A DNA stretch of 64,000 nucleotides from JALHST01 sp038316335 (GTDB lineage Bacteria > Bacteroidota > Bacteroidia > Flavobacteriales > Flavobacteriaceae): assembly GCA_038316335.1 (NCBI GenBank), contig JBBQAM010000018.1, forward strand, positions 1-64,000. Reading direction: 5' to 3'. The translations under genes were made by a program, and so were the position numbers. Positions within the stretch are counted from its first letter, which is position 1; each line of letters begins with the position of its first letter. The notes beneath the pieces are model-generated. The model made no database searches. It was not told the DNA's origin and saw only the letters and a list, made by a program, of their open reading frames with translations. This document shows, piece after piece, positions 26,058 to 35,578 of this stretch.

Positions 26058-26074
26058 AAATTTTTGTTGTCTCT

Positions 26075-26371
26075 TTAAAGCTCGATAACCGCATTTTCAG
26101 TACCGGCGAAATCATTCCACTGGTAACGGTCGGCCGCTGATTCGTTTACATAATTTCCATCGATAATATACTTAAACTCATACGCATTTTCTTTAGGAAG
26201 ATCGAAGGTTCCTTTGAATGTTCCGTTCTTCAATTTTTTCAAGGTGCTTCCTTTAGGGTTCCAATTATTGAAATCTCCAACAACAGCAACTTTTTTTGCC
26301 TCTTCGGCGGGTACAGTAAAGGTCACTTTACATACCGGTTTACTTTTTAAATATTGTTTTGTGATAGCCAT
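26075..26371 (-). CDS. Small CBM48 (isoamylase N-terminal-like) glycogen-binding protein
   Basis: A free-standing 98-residue carbohydrate-binding module. It shows the CBM48/AMPK-beta pattern: VAVVGDFNNWNP, then LKKLKNGTFKGTFDLP, YEFKYIIDG and the closing DRYQWNDFAGTENAVIEL. There is no catalytic domain or signal peptide, so it is probably cytoplasmic and may bind glycogen-like glucan or target partner proteins to it. The exact role is unknown. It is a single-gene unit with a candidate promoter at 26397-26404. Confidence 0.85.
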   Translation of the reverse strand: MAITKQYLKSKPVCKVTFTVPAEEAKKVAVVGDFNNWNPKGSTLKKLKNGTFKGTFDLPKENAYEFKYIIDGNYVNESAADRYQWNDFAGTENAVIEL

Positions 26372-26396
26372 GATATTTTTATTTTAAAATTCGATG

Positions 26397-26404
26397 CAAA
26401 ACTA
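26397..26404 (-). promoter_or_regulatory. Candidate -7 element for the CBM48 gene
   Basis: TAGTTTTG on the minus strand (TAnnTTTG), 26 bases upstream of the start codon. Confidence 0.45.
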
Positions 26405-26537
26405 CAGCATTAAACTGCTCATTTCCAATGATTAATATCATTTTTATGATTTTCGTAATAATTTGGCAACATTTAACGCACAATAATGAAAAACAATGGT
26501 GATTTTTATTGTAAGTAAATTCTATCCAACGCTTTTT

Positions 26538-26569
26538 GCAATTTAATGTAGCATCGTTATCTTCGATTG
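26538..26569 (+). promoter_or_regulatory. Candidate promoter for the 2TM-folA pair
   Basis: TTTTG, then about 19 bases, then TATCTTCG: the Bacteroidota -33/-7 arrangement with one mismatch in the -7 element. It lies about 75 bases upstream of the 2TM gene. Confidence 0.5.
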
Positions 26570-26643
26570 CACCGTAAAAACAAAGCCACTACCAGTTTCC
26601 TTAGTGGTAGAATGCGCACATCCTATTTACCGAAATAGTATCT

Positions 26644-27054
26644 TTGTCATTAAATAGCGTTCGCCAGGTGTTCACGAAGAATAAAAACAAACCGGAAATT
26701 GATTTAGAACAGCACGATATGCTGGAAACGGCTCAAATGCGGATCAAGCAAAAAAAGCGTCTTTTTGTGCATTTCGTCATTTTTTTGATCGGCAGTGTTT
26801 TTTTGATCTTTATCAATAAAATATTAAAATATGAGGATTCGTACGATTGGTTTATTTGGGCCATTACCCTTTGGGGGTTCTTTTTTTTCATTCATTTAGG
26901 CCGAGTTTTTGTAATCGAACCCTTTATGGGGAAAGCATGGGAACGTGCACAACGAGAAAAACTGGTGCATAAGCAGAAACAACGTATCCAAGAAATTCAA
27001 AAAGAAATCGAGACCGAGTTTCCACTTTCACAAATAAATAAAAAAAAAGAATAG
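26644..27054 (+). CDS. 2TM domain-containing membrane protein
   Basis: A small protein with two closely spaced membrane helices (about residues 40-58 and 72-90) and a basic, helical C-terminal tail (KAWERAQREKLVHKQKQRIQEIQKEIE). It fits the 2TM domain family, which also occurs fused to LytTR regulators and histidine kinases; here the domain stands alone. The start is uncertain: TTG at 26644 gives 136 residues, while ATG at 26719 (MLETAQMRIKQKKRLF) gives 111 residues and still keeps both helices. Its stop overlaps the GTG start of folA (TAGTG), so translation of the two genes is probably coupled. The function is unknown. Confidence 0.75.
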   Translation: MSLNSVRQVFTKNKNKPEIDLEQHDMLETAQMRIKQKKRLFVHFVIFLIGSVFLIFINKILKYEDSYDWFIWAITLWGFFFFIHLGRVFVIEPFMGKAWERAQREKLVHKQKQRIQEIQKEIETEFPLSQINKKKE

Positions 27055-27566
27055 TGCCAACGATTACCATGATAGCGGCGGCATCCGAGAACAATGCCTT
27101 AGGAAAAGACAACCACCTAGTGTGGCATCTTCCCGATGATTTTAAGCGATTTAAAAAATTGACTACCGGGCATCCCATTATTATGGGCAGGAGAACCTTC
27201 GCCAGCCTCAAACAACCCCTACCAGGTCGAAAACATATCATAATTACCAGGGATACTGATTATTCGGTGTCACATTTTGATTGTGTTGTAGTGCACTCTA
27301 TGAAGGAGGCTTTAGAGGTCGTTGCTGATACGAAGCTGGTATATATTATTGGTGGTGGCGAAATTTACAAACTGGCCTTACCATTCGCCCATAAAATAGA
27401 ACTTACAAGAGTGCATGAAACCTTTGACCATGCCGATACCTTTTTTCCGGAAATCAACGAAGAAGTTTGGAACCTAATCGATTCTGAATATCATCCGATG
27501 GATTCGAAACACAAGTATGATTTCACCTATTTGACCTATGTTCGGAATGGGAACGAGAAATTGTAG
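27054..27566 (+). CDS. folA: Dihydrofolate reductase (FolA)
   Basis: Reduces dihydrofolate to tetrahydrofolate, the partner reaction of ThyA. The 170-residue protein shows ASENNALGKDNHLVWHLPDDFKRF, GHPIIMGRRTFASL, the nucleotide-binding RKHIIITRD and YIIGGGEIYKLALP, all typical of DHFR. The GTG start at 27054 overlaps the stop of the upstream 2TM gene and gives the usual short N-terminus. The next ATG would remove only five residues. Confidence 0.95.
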   Translation: MPTITMIAAASENNALGKDNHLVWHLPDDFKRFKKLTTGHPIIMGRRTFASLKQPLPGRKHIIITRDTDYSVSHFDCVVVHSMKEALEVVADTKLVYIIGGGEIYKLALPFAHKIELTRVHETFDHADTFFPEINEEVWNLIDSEYHPMDSKHKYDFTYLTYVRNGNEKL

Positions 27567-27663
27567 CCCCTATGGCGATGCACCCCAGAATAATTAGATG
27601 AGGGCCGGGCAGCCATTTGAATTTAGTCTTTCCTCCCAGAAAAATCGACGTTTCGGGAACTTT

Positions 27664-28452
27664 TTAAAATTCAATGCGGGAGACTTCAAGTTGCGCATCT
27701 ACATCTCCAATAAGACTTTTAAGCGTACCAATGTCGGCATTTCCATAAAATCGATGCCACCCCTTTTCGTTTGATGGGTTCAACAGCTTGTTTCGTTCGA
27801 GTACGGTCCTAGTTTGTCGCGCCACCGCCTCACCGGAATCAATGATCTTAACATCTGCCGGCAACAACTTAAGCAACGTTGGAATTAGATAGGGATAATG
27901 GGAGCACCCTAAAACCAAATAATCGATGCCATGGTCGATCATGGGTCTTAAAAATTCCGTAAGCAATACTTCGATCTCTTTCGATTGCGCCTTGCCTTCT
28001 TCTATCAGTGGCACCAACCCTGTTCCTACCTGCTCAATGATTTTTATACCTTGTGCATGATTCTCCGAAGTACTGTGAAATAGTTGGCTCGTTAAGGTTC
28101 CCTTGGTCGCCAAGACGCCCACCGTTTTTGATTTTGATTGTAGGGCCGCAGGTTTTATTGCAGGCTCAATGCCGATAAACGGAATGGGGTAGATCGCACG
28201 AAGCTCCTTTATTGCATTGGTAGTGGCCGTATTACAGGCAACGACTATTATTTTACAGCCGTTCCCTAAAAGAAATTCAGTGTTCTTTACACTTAATTTT
28301 AAAATTTCGTCCTTTGTTTTTTCTCCATAAGGTGCATTTCTGCTATCTGCCAAGTAGAGCGTATTCTCGTTGGGCAGAAGTTTAATGATTTCTTTCCAGA
28401 TTGAAGTCCCTCCGACACCCGAATCAAAAATACCAATGGGCCCTTCGTTCAT
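27664..28452 (-). CDS. murI: Glutamate racemase (MurI)
   Basis: Makes D-glutamate for peptidoglycan. The 262-residue protein has both catalytic cysteine motifs of the family, VACNTATTNAI and LGCSHYPYL, plus the opening IGIFDSGVGGTSIW. It is 12 bp downstream of the phosphatase gene on the same strand and converges on folA, with no clear terminator between. The 97-bp gap contains nothing recognisable. Confidence 0.95.
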   Translation of the reverse strand: MNEGPIGIFDSGVGGTSIWKEIIKLLPNENTLYLADSRNAPYGEKTKDEILKLSVKNTEFLLGNGCKIIVVACNTATTNAIKELRAIYPIPFIGIEPAIKPAALQSKSKTVGVLATKGTLTSQLFHSTSENHAQGIKIIEQVGTGLVPLIEEGKAQSKEIEVLLTEFLRPMIDHGIDYLVLGCSHYPYLIPTLLKLLPADVKIIDSGEAVARQTRTVLERNKLLNPSNEKGWHRFYGNADIGTLKSLIGDVDAQLEVSRIEF

Positions 28453-28464
28453 AGTATTATGTAG

Positions 28465-30135
28465 TTATTCGAGTACTTCGACAATAGGGTTTCCGGTTGT
28501 TCCATTGGGATAAGCGATGCCCAACAAGGTGGCAATCGTCGGGGCAACGTCGATAATTTCGGTGCGTTTGGCCGTATTCCCCTTTTTTATTCCTTTTCCA
28601 TAAAACAGCAATGGCACGTGCGTATCATAGATTTGGGGCGAGCCATGGGTCGATCCCGTCACCGTATAATTTGTAAACCCTGGTTTAAGCACATATAATA
28701 CATCCCCCGAACGTTCTTGGTTATAACCTTGTTGAAGCAGGTGGGCTATACCTTCCGAATAGTCGTTCTGCCACATCTGGTATCCCGAATAGGTCCTATC
28801 GATACCGTCATAGTCCCGTATTTCTAGTGCTATGGTCTCCTCCACTTCGCGTAAATCAAGGTCTAGGTTCTTTATGAGCTTATGATCCAAAAACAATTGA
28901 AAATTTGAATTGCTCTTGATTAATTCATCAGTCCCATACGTAAATTTTAAGAATTCGTTTAATCTAGTATTCATTGCATTGGCATCGAAATATCCTGCAG
29001 GGATTTTTAACTCCTTTAAATAGCCCGATACTTCATTGGCACCATGATCGGCAGTTAAAAACACGGTATACTCCCCATCCCCCACTTTTTTATCAAGTGC
29101 TTTCAACAAACGCTCCAGATCTTCGTCTAATCTCAAATAGGTATCCTCTACTTCTTTCGAATTTACACCATATTTATGGCCGACATAATCAGTACTTGAA
29201 AAACTGATGGCCAAAAAATCGGGGGTCAAATCCCCTCCTAGGTCTTCCGCATCCAAAGCGGCAATCGCAAAATCAGCGGTCATACTATTCCCATAGGGGG
29301 TAGATTTAAGGATTTCAAAATCATGCTCCTTATCCAAAAGACTCGGCGTACTATGCGGAAAGGTAGGCGTTGTTTCATTTTCGAATAACCCTTCAAAGGC
29401 AGTATTATCTGGTCCGCTTTCTAGATATGTATTGATATCCTTGAGTGTTGTCCATGCTTTTTTATATTGCTTTATTTTATTGGATGCGTTAAAATCCTTT
29501 ACCCATTTTGGCAAATCGACCATATAATAGGAGCTGGTTATCCAGTGACCTTCATTACCCCCATAAAACCAATAGGCAGCATTGGCGGTGTGGCCTCCGG
29601 GCAATATGGCCCCTCTATCCTTAAGCGCAATGGCGATGGTCTTTCCGCGCATTTGTGTGGCCAGCCTCAGCGCATCGGGCAATGTGGTTACATTCATTCG
29701 ATGAGGCGACATTTGTCCTGCACTTGCTGAAGTGCCCACCGAGTTGTAGCGAACATCCTCGGCACAATATACAGAGGTACCCGATGCCTTTTCATACCAG
29801 TCGTTTGCAATAATGCCATGCGTGGCGGGTGTAGTACCCGTATATACCGAAGCATGGCCAGGACCCGTAACTGTGGGCGCATAATTAAAATGATTATTCT
29901 GGCAGTTATATCCACCGTTGATCATTCGTTTAAAGCCCCCTTCGCCATAATGGTCCCAAAATCTTGTGATATAATCATAGCGCATTTGATCAACAACAAT
30001 ACCTATAACAAGTTTGGGGGTTTGACTAATACCCTTGTCATTTTGGGGTTTCGCATTTTTTTGACCGAAAGTTGATGCACTAAAGGCGAACAATACAACA
30101 ATAAAAAAACGAAGCATCGAAATTTTTGGAAACAT
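28465..30135 (-). CDS. pafA: PafA-type alkaline phosphatase
   Basis: Exported phosphatase of the alkaline phosphatase superfamily, 556 residues with an N-terminal signal peptide ending near FGQ. The metal ligands and nucleophile can be placed: Asp in VVDQMRYDY, Thr in VTGPGHASVYTGT, Asp/His in SSTDYVGHKYG, Asp-His in TADHGANE and His in STHGSPQ. KDRGAIL, with the Lys and Arg pair that favours phosphate monoesters in the Elizabethkingia PafA enzyme, is present, which argues for PafA rather than the NPP phosphodiesterases. A second ATG six codons in (30117) is an alternative start. Its role is probably periplasmic phosphate release; it is cotranscribed with murI. Confidence 0.9.
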   Translation of the reverse strand: MFPKISMLRFFIVVLFAFSASTFGQKNAKPQNDKGISQTPKLVIGIVVDQMRYDYITRFWDHYGEGGFKRMINGGYNCQNNHFNYAPTVTGPGHASVYTGTTPATHGIIANDWYEKASGTSVYCAEDVRYNSVGTSASAGQMSPHRMNVTTLPDALRLATQMRGKTIAIALKDRGAILPGGHTANAAYWFYGGNEGHWITSSYYMVDLPKWVKDFNASNKIKQYKKAWTTLKDINTYLESGPDNTAFEGLFENETTPTFPHSTPSLLDKEHDFEILKSTPYGNSMTADFAIAALDAEDLGGDLTPDFLAISFSSTDYVGHKYGVNSKEVEDTYLRLDEDLERLLKALDKKVGDGEYTVFLTADHGANEVSGYLKELKIPAGYFDANAMNTRLNEFLKFTYGTDELIKSNSNFQLFLDHKLIKNLDLDLREVEETIALEIRDYDGIDRTYSGYQMWQNDYSEGIAHLLQQGYNQERSGDVLYVLKPGFTNYTVTGSTHGSPQIYDTHVPLLFYGKGIKKGNTAKRTEIIDVAPTIATLLGIAYPNGTTGNPIVEVLE

Positions 30136-30155
30136 AGTGATTTTACTTAGTGACG

Positions 30156-30163
30156 CAAAAATA
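30156..30163 (-). promoter_or_regulatory. Candidate -7 element for pafA
   Basis: TATTTTTG on the minus strand, 21 bases before the first ATG. Such a short leader slightly favours the second ATG at 30117. Confidence 0.45.
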
Positions 30164-30250
30164 TAGAAATAAAACCCTTTCTACCCCAAAGGAAGCTTAA
30201 AAGACATTCATTATTGCTATTTTTACTGCGATGAAACTATCTTAATTTAC

Positions 30251-30988
30251 ATGAATTACATATCATCAATTGGGAGCTATGCCATAATGATTCGGGAGGT
30301 TTTTAAAAAACCTACCAAATGGAGGATAATGAAGGCCCTGATACTTAAGGAAATCGATGAACTTATCTATGGTTCAGTGGGGATATTGATTTTTATTTCC
30401 TTTTTTATCGGCGGTGTCGTTGCCATTCAGACGGCTTTGAATATTACAAGTGATTTAATACCGAAAAATTTGGTGGGTTTTGCCACCCGTCAATCGATTA
30501 TCCTAGAATTCGCACCGACTTTCTGTTCTATAATCATGGCAGGTAAAGTAGGTTCCTATATTACATCGAGTATTGGTACGATGCGGGTGACCGAACAAAT
30601 CGATGCATTGGAAGTCATGGGCGTAAATGCCTTGAACTACTTGGTATTCCCAAAAATCATTGCATTATTACTGTATCCATTTCTCATTGCAATTGCTATG
30701 AACGTCGGAATTTTCGGCGGTTGGGTCGCTGGAGTCTTTGGTGGATTTAGCACCAGTGCCGATTTTGTTGAGGGCCTACAATTAGATTTCATTCCCTTTC
30801 ATGTAGAATATGCCTTTATAAAGACATTGGTATTTGCCTTTATACTGGCTACCATTCCTTCCTTTCATGGTTTTTATATGAAAGGTGGTGCGCTGGAAGT
30901 GGGAAAAGCGGCCACAACCTCATTTGTTTGGACGAGTGTGGTGATAATTATTCTGAATTATATCCTTACACAATTGTTATTGGGCTAA
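30251..30988 (+). CDS. MlaE/YrbE-family ABC transporter permease
   Basis: A 245-residue membrane permease of the MlaE family, part of lipid (phospholipid) transport systems between inner and outer membrane. About five hydrophobic segments are seen, with the conserved core GGVVAIQTAL, MAGKVGSYITSSIGTMRVTEQIDALEVMG and the late TIPSFHGFYMKGGALEVGKA. It overlaps the ATP-binding protein gene by one base (TAATG), so the two are translationally coupled. No MlaD-type substrate-binding protein is adjacent. Confidence 0.93.
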   Translation: MNYISSIGSYAIMIREVFKKPTKWRIMKALILKEIDELIYGSVGILIFISFFIGGVVAIQTALNITSDLIPKNLVGFATRQSIILEFAPTFCSIIMAGKVGSYITSSIGTMRVTEQIDALEVMGVNALNYLVFPKIIALLLYPFLIAIAMNVGIFGGWVAGVFGGFSTSADFVEGLQLDFIPFHVEYAFIKTLVFAFILATIPSFHGFYMKGGALEVGKAATTSFVWTSVVIIILNYILTQLLLG

Positions 30989-31755
30989 TGATCGAGGTAA
31001 AAGACATACAAAAATCCTTTGATGGCACCTTGGTACTCAAGGGCATTTCCACCAGTTTTGAAAAAGGCAAGACCAATCTTATTATTGGTCAAAGTGGCTC
31101 AGGAAAAACAGTTTTCGTAAAATGTCTCTTAGGCCTTATTACGCCCGATTCAGGTAGCATCAGCTACAACGGCAAGATATACTCTGAACTTACGGCCGAC
31201 GAACAGCGCGACTTGCGACAAGAAATGGGTATGGTTTTTCAAGGAAGTGCCCTGTTTGATTCTATGACCGTCGAAGGAAATATCATGTTTCCCCTAGAAA
31301 TGTTTACCAAGAAATCTAAATCAGAGATGCATGATCGTGTTGATTTCGTTCTTAAAAGAGTAAATCTGTTGGACGCCCATAATAAATTTCCTTCGGAAAT
31401 CTCTGGAGGCATGCAAAAAAGGGTGGCCATCGCTAGGGCCATTGTAATGAATCCTAAATACTTATTTTGTGATGAACCAAACTCGGGCTTGGATCCAAAA
31501 ACGGCCATACTAATTGATAATCTTATTCATGAGATTACCGAGGAATATGATATTACTACGGTCATCAATACCCATGATATGAACTCGGTAATGGAAATCG
31601 GGGAAAAAATCATTTTTCTAAAAGACGGCGTCAAAGAATGGGAAGGGACCAATAAGGAAATCTTCAAAACCGACAATGAAGCCATTACAAATTTTGTATA
31701 CTCTTCCGAACTTTTTAAAAAAGTCCGACAAATGTATATTGAGGAACGTAATTAA
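30988..31755 (+). CDS. MlaF-type ABC transporter ATP-binding protein
   Basis: A 255-residue ATPase that powers the MlaE permease encoded just upstream. It has Walker A GQSGSGKT, the ABC signature SGGMQKRVAIARA and Walker B LFCDEPNSGLDP, followed by INTHDMNSV with the switch histidine. The start at 30988 (MIEVKDIQKSF) overlaps the permease stop. An upstream in-frame ATG at 30928 lies inside the permease gene and is rejected. The gene ends eight bases before the convergent DUF389 gene, with no room for a separate terminator. Confidence 0.94.
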   Translation: MIEVKDIQKSFDGTLVLKGISTSFEKGKTNLIIGQSGSGKTVFVKCLLGLITPDSGSISYNGKIYSELTADEQRDLRQEMGMVFQGSALFDSMTVEGNIMFPLEMFTKKSKSEMHDRVDFVLKRVNLLDAHNKFPSEISGGMQKRVAIARAIVMNPKYLFCDEPNSGLDPKTAILIDNLIHEITEEYDITTVINTHDMNSVMEIGEKIIFLKDGVKEWEGTNKEIFKTDNEAITNFVYSSELFKKVRQMYIEERN

Positions 31756-31763
31756 CAAAGTTG

Positions 31764-33218
31764 CTAATGTACCTGGATCGTGCTGTCCTTCAAACGCAAA
31801 CGCAACCAGTCGGTCAACTTCTTGGAATCGGTTTTTATCTCTGATTTAGAAGTGCCCTTTTTCCATTGTACTTCAAAAATCGGGAGTGTATCGAATTTTT
31901 CGAAGTCCGTTTGAAGCGTATTAGAGAATGCCAGGGACAAGAGATTGCTATAATTGATTTGGGCTTCCTCGCTAATTTCCTTGAATGGAATTTGTTTGGC
32001 TTCCAATCCTATTAGTCGGGTTACCTCTGCTTCCAATAACTTTATTTTACTATCCTTGTCCAATAATTCGTTTTTTTGGGATTGATACAAGGCGTCTACA
32101 TATTTCAGCTGATCCACCTTTTCATTTTGCGCTCCTTGAATTATTTTCAGATTACAGTCCTTTAAAATAGGGTATTGATCCTTTTGTGATATCCAGGTAT
32201 CTATGACACTTTGTGGTATCACCTCGTTTCCCATAAAGACCAGCTCGATAGATGGTTGATTCCCCTTATTATATTCTATGTCAGTAAAATCCTCAATAAA
32301 TCGACCTTGCGAAGCGAACTTGCTAGGTAACACATTGGTATTGATGAATTTTTGGGCCTGGTCTTTAAATCGTGATTCCTGAAATACTTTATAAAAAGTA
32401 AACCCAGCCGGCGCCATTATTAAAACGGCGAGTATCGATGCTAGTCTGGATATCAGATGCCGTCTTTTCGAATTAATATATTTAACCACTGGAAAGCGAA
32501 GCAACTTGATAATCAAAAAGGTGGCCAGGGCGATAAATATGGTATTGATCGTAAATAAGAACATAGCACCCATGGCAAATTGAAAATTACCAACGGCCAA
32601 TCCAAAACCTACCGTGCATAAAGGCGGCATAAGTGCGGTTGCAATAGCAACACCAAATATTACCGATGCAATGGCTCCTTTTTTTGTGCGTGCTATGACC
32701 AAGGCCAAGCCACCAAAAAAAGCAATCAAAACATCCCGTATGTCCGGTGCGGTGCGCGCCAATAATTCGGATGATTCATCACGAAGTGGAAACACATAGA
32801 AAAAAAGAAAAGCGGTCAGAACACTAATGACTACCATTACTACGAAGTTCTTTAGAGATCGCCTCAATGTATCGATATCATTGATTGCGACCGACAGTCC
32901 GATTCCTAAGATCGGGCCCATAAGTGGAGAAATCAACATGGCACCGATAATAACCGCCGGTGAATTTGTGTTCAAACCGACCGAGGCAATAAAAATCGAA
33001 CAGATTAGAATCCAAGCTGTGTGTCCTCGAAACGGGATATCTGCAACAATGGCCTCCTTCGCCGCCTCGATGTCGGTATTGGCCCGAATGTCTAGTAGAT
33101 TCCCGAGTAAGATTTTGGCACTTCTAAAAAGACCCCGAATTTCTTTCTTTGATTCATCTGGGCCATTAGCAGTTTTTTCGGTCGGCGTCAAATTATCCTG
33201 ATCAAGTTGTTCGCTCAT
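31764..33218 (-). CDS. DUF389 domain membrane protein (TIGR00341 type)
   Basis: A 484-residue membrane protein. Residues about 60-290 hold the DUF389 block of six or so helices (GLNTNSPAVIIGAMLISPLMGPILG, GAIASVIFGVAIATALMPPLCTVG). The C-terminal 200 residues are soluble and include a coiled-coil-like stretch (YQSQKNELLDKDSKIKLLEAEVTRL). The family's function is not established. The gene follows manC by two bases, so they form a transcription unit. Confidence 0.85.
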   Translation of the reverse strand: MSEQLDQDNLTPTEKTANGPDESKKEIRGLFRSAKILLGNLLDIRANTDIEAAKEAIVADIPFRGHTAWILICSIFIASVGLNTNSPAVIIGAMLISPLMGPILGIGLSVAINDIDTLRRSLKNFVVMVVISVLTAFLFFYVFPLRDESSELLARTAPDIRDVLIAFFGGLALVIARTKKGAIASVIFGVAIATALMPPLCTVGFGLAVGNFQFAMGAMFLFTINTIFIALATFLIIKLLRFPVVKYINSKRRHLISRLASILAVLIMAPAGFTFYKVFQESRFKDQAQKFINTNVLPSKFASQGRFIEDFTDIEYNKGNQPSIELVFMGNEVIPQSVIDTWISQKDQYPILKDCNLKIIQGAQNEKVDQLKYVDALYQSQKNELLDKDSKIKLLEAEVTRLIGLEAKQIPFKEISEEAQINYSNLLSLAFSNTLQTDFEKFDTLPIFEVQWKKGTSKSEIKTDSKKLTDWLRLRLKDSTIQVH

Positions 33219-33220
33219 GA

Positions 33221-34300
33221 TTATGCGTATTTATCCCCATAGGTGCTCTTCACTTTTGCCAAAACTTTTTTAATATCCTGCTCTTTTGATTTGGGGTAGA
33301 TGAGTAGCACATCTTCCTTATCAACGATAATATAATCCTTTAGGCCATCAATAACAACGATTTTGTCCCGTCCGGTTCGTATCATATTGCCTTCTGACGC
33401 TTCGCAGATAACCCGGCTATTTACAACGGCATTATTGTGGTCGTCCTTATCCAACTTATCGAACAAGGAACCCCATGTTCCAAGGTCGTTCCAGTCAAAG
33501 GATGCTGGCAAAACAAAGATAGATTTGGAAGGTTCCAATATCGCATAATCTATCGAGATATTCGCCGCTTTTGGGTAGTTCTCTTGGATAAACCCATATT
33601 CGTCGGATGTATTATAGTTTGCGAGTCCTTTTTGAAATAATTGGTACTGGCTTGGCTGAAACTCCTTGAATGCTGCTATGATGGTCTTTGCACTCCAAAT
33701 AAAAATACCAGCATTCCACAGGAAGTTTCCTTGTTCTAAAAATTCCTTGGCCGTTTGATAATCGGGTTTTTCTCTAAATTGACGCACTTTTTTAAGTACA
33801 GTCGCGCTATTTCTTTCGAATTCGATATAACCAAAACCAGTATTCGGAAATGTTGGCCGTATGCCCAAAGTGCATAGTACATCTTCATTTTTACACTTGT
33901 CAAAACAAATGGTAACATCGCGTGCAAACGCTTCTTCATCTTCGATCCAATGGTCGCTCGGAGCCACGATCATGAGCCCATTTGGATTCATCTTTTGAAT
34001 CTTTAGGGCAGCGTATAAAATACAGGGCGCAGTATTTCGCATGGCCGGTTCAAGGACGACCTGTTCCTGTTTTACGAGCGGTAATTGTTCTTGCACCAAT
34101 GCATTGTAACGCGCGTTGGTCAAAATCAAGATATTCTCTTGGGGTATGAACGAATTCAATCTTTTGAAGGTCTTCTGGAGCAAGGTATCTCCCGAACCCA
34201 GCATGTCGTGAAACTGTTTTGGATTTTCAGAAGTACTGATAGGCCAAAATCGTGAACCTACCCCACCTGCCATCAATACGGCGTAATAATTTTTGTTCAT
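33221..34300 (-). CDS. Mannose-1-phosphate guanylyltransferase (ManC-like)
   Basis: Makes GDP-mannose from mannose-1-phosphate and GTP for glycan and polysaccharide synthesis. The 359-residue protein carries the nucleotidyltransferase signature MAGGVGSRFWP, the sugar-phosphate segment EPAMRNTAPCI, the VAPSDHWI metal-binding motif and FDWNDLGTWGSL. It has the short form without the C-terminal isomerase domain. It is the first gene of a two-gene unit with DUF389. Confidence 0.93.
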   Translation of the reverse strand: MNKNYYAVLMAGGVGSRFWPISTSENPKQFHDMLGSGDTLLQKTFKRLNSFIPQENILILTNARYNALVQEQLPLVKQEQVVLEPAMRNTAPCILYAALKIQKMNPNGLMIVAPSDHWIEDEEAFARDVTICFDKCKNEDVLCTLGIRPTFPNTGFGYIEFERNSATVLKKVRQFREKPDYQTAKEFLEQGNFLWNAGIFIWSAKTIIAAFKEFQPSQYQLFQKGLANYNTSDEYGFIQENYPKAANISIDYAILEPSKSIFVLPASFDWNDLGTWGSLFDKLDKDDHNNAVVNSRVICEASEGNMIRTGRDKIVVIDGLKDYIIVDKEDVLLIYPKSKEQDIKKVLAKVKSTYGDKYA

Positions 34301-34419
34301 AGTTTAACTTTATGATTTCCACTCCCAAACCGCTGGTAAAGCGATCAACCTTACCATTTCCGTTCGGGATCCAGCGATCGGGGGCGCAGGCCTTACTACT
34401 TCAAAATAGGGTTATCGCG

Positions 34420-35019
34420 CTAATTTACCCATTCTACTTCGGCATTTGGCTGGAATAGGTAAAGTTTTCCCGAAGCAACCTCAATACATTCATAACGCTT
34501 TACCCTTTTATTCCCCTTTTTGTAGTGCCTCCCATTATGCAATTTGAACGTACTGCCATGGGGCAATTCGAAAACGAATGATTTATTAGGATGCCGAATA
34601 TCGAATTGTTTCAAAGCTAGCGATAATATTGCATCGGTATCACTACTCGCTTTCGGATTTCTGAAATGTTGCGCGACTACTGGAAGCAGTTTATTCGGAA
34701 ATATTTCGGGCCGTATAAAGGGCAACATCAGGTATTGAAAGGTTCTTTTCCATTCTGTCCCGTGGGGTCTTATATTTCTACCATACTTTTCAAATGCCAA
34801 TAAATGGGCGATTTCGTGGATTAAGGTAATTAAAAACCCATACTTATTGGAAGATGCATTTATGGTAATTTGATGACTTCCATTGGGCATTTTTCGATAA
34901 TCCCCATGGCGTGTAATTCGTTGCTTTACGATCTTAAGATGCACCCCTGAATGTCTGATTAATTCTAGACAGGGACCAACGGCTCTTTCAGGAAGATATT
35001 TTTGAAGGATGTCATGCAT
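34420..35019 (-). CDS. SprT-like zinc metalloprotease-domain protein
   Basis: A 199-residue cytoplasmic protein with the HExxH zinc motif in ITLIHEIAHLLAFEKYG (about residues 69-73) and the SprT-family N-terminal layout (LELIRHSGVHLKIVKQR). The C-terminal part, FKLHNGRHYKKGNKRVKRYECIE, replaces the zinc ribbon with a beta-rich segment that has only one cysteine. SprT/SPRTN proteins are linked to DNA-protein crosslink repair in eukaryotes; the bacterial role is unclear. It diverges from the GNAT gene. Confidence 0.85.
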   Translation of the reverse strand: MHDILQKYLPERAVGPCLELIRHSGVHLKIVKQRITRHGDYRKMPNGSHQITINASSNKYGFLITLIHEIAHLLAFEKYGRNIRPHGTEWKRTFQYLMLPFIRPEIFPNKLLPVVAQHFRNPKASSDTDAILSLALKQFDIRHPNKSFVFELPHGSTFKLHNGRHYKKGNKRVKRYECIEVASGKLYLFQPNAEVEWVN

Positions 35020-35113
35020 TGAGACAAAAATAAGAATTAAACTTTTTCAGAAACACGGGAATTATGTAATTTGTTCTGCGGATGTGCCAAAAATAAGGCA
35101 CGTGATACCTGCC

Positions 35114-35575
35114 ATGATACAGATATTGCGAACCAATTCAGAAAATAGCGATTTTAAAGCGCTGGTAGCCCGCTTAGATAGTGATTTGGCCATACGTGAT
35201 GGGGCAGACCATGCATTTTATGATCAATTCAATAAAATTTCCACAATAAAACAAGCAATCGTTGCCTATGAAAATGGCGTTGCGGTAGGATGTGGCGCCC
35301 TTAAGGAATTTGGGAGTACAAGCATGGAAGTAAAGCGCATGTTTGTTTTGCCCGAACGAAGGGGTAAGGGAATTGCCTCACGTATCCTTGTTGAACTTGA
35401 AACGTGGGCAAAGGAACTCGCATATGATACCTGCATTCTTGAAACCGGCAAAAAACAGCCTGAGGCCATCGCCCTATACCAAAAAAATGGCTATCATATC
35501 ATTCCCAATTATGGCCAATATGTGAATGTACTGAACAGTGTTTGTTTCGAAAAATCATTAGTTCAATTCGATTAA
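35114..35575 (+). CDS. GNAT-family N-acetyltransferase
   Basis: A 153-residue acetyltransferase with the acetyl-CoA loop MFVLPERRGKGIASRIL and a conserved late segment ETGKKQPEAIALYQKNGY. The substrate is unknown. The start at 35114 (MIQILRTNSENSDF) gives the usual domain length. An open frame back to 35009 would add 35 unconserved residues and overlap the divergent SprT gene, so it is not preferred. It converges on the SDR gene with a four-base gap. Confidence 0.85.
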   Translation: MIQILRTNSENSDFKALVARLDSDLAIRDGADHAFYDQFNKISTIKQAIVAYENGVAVGCGALKEFGSTSMEVKRMFVLPERRGKGIASRILVELETWAKELAYDTCILETGKKQPEAIALYQKNGYHIIPNYGQYVNVLNSVCFEKSLVQFD

Positions 35576-35578
35576 CGC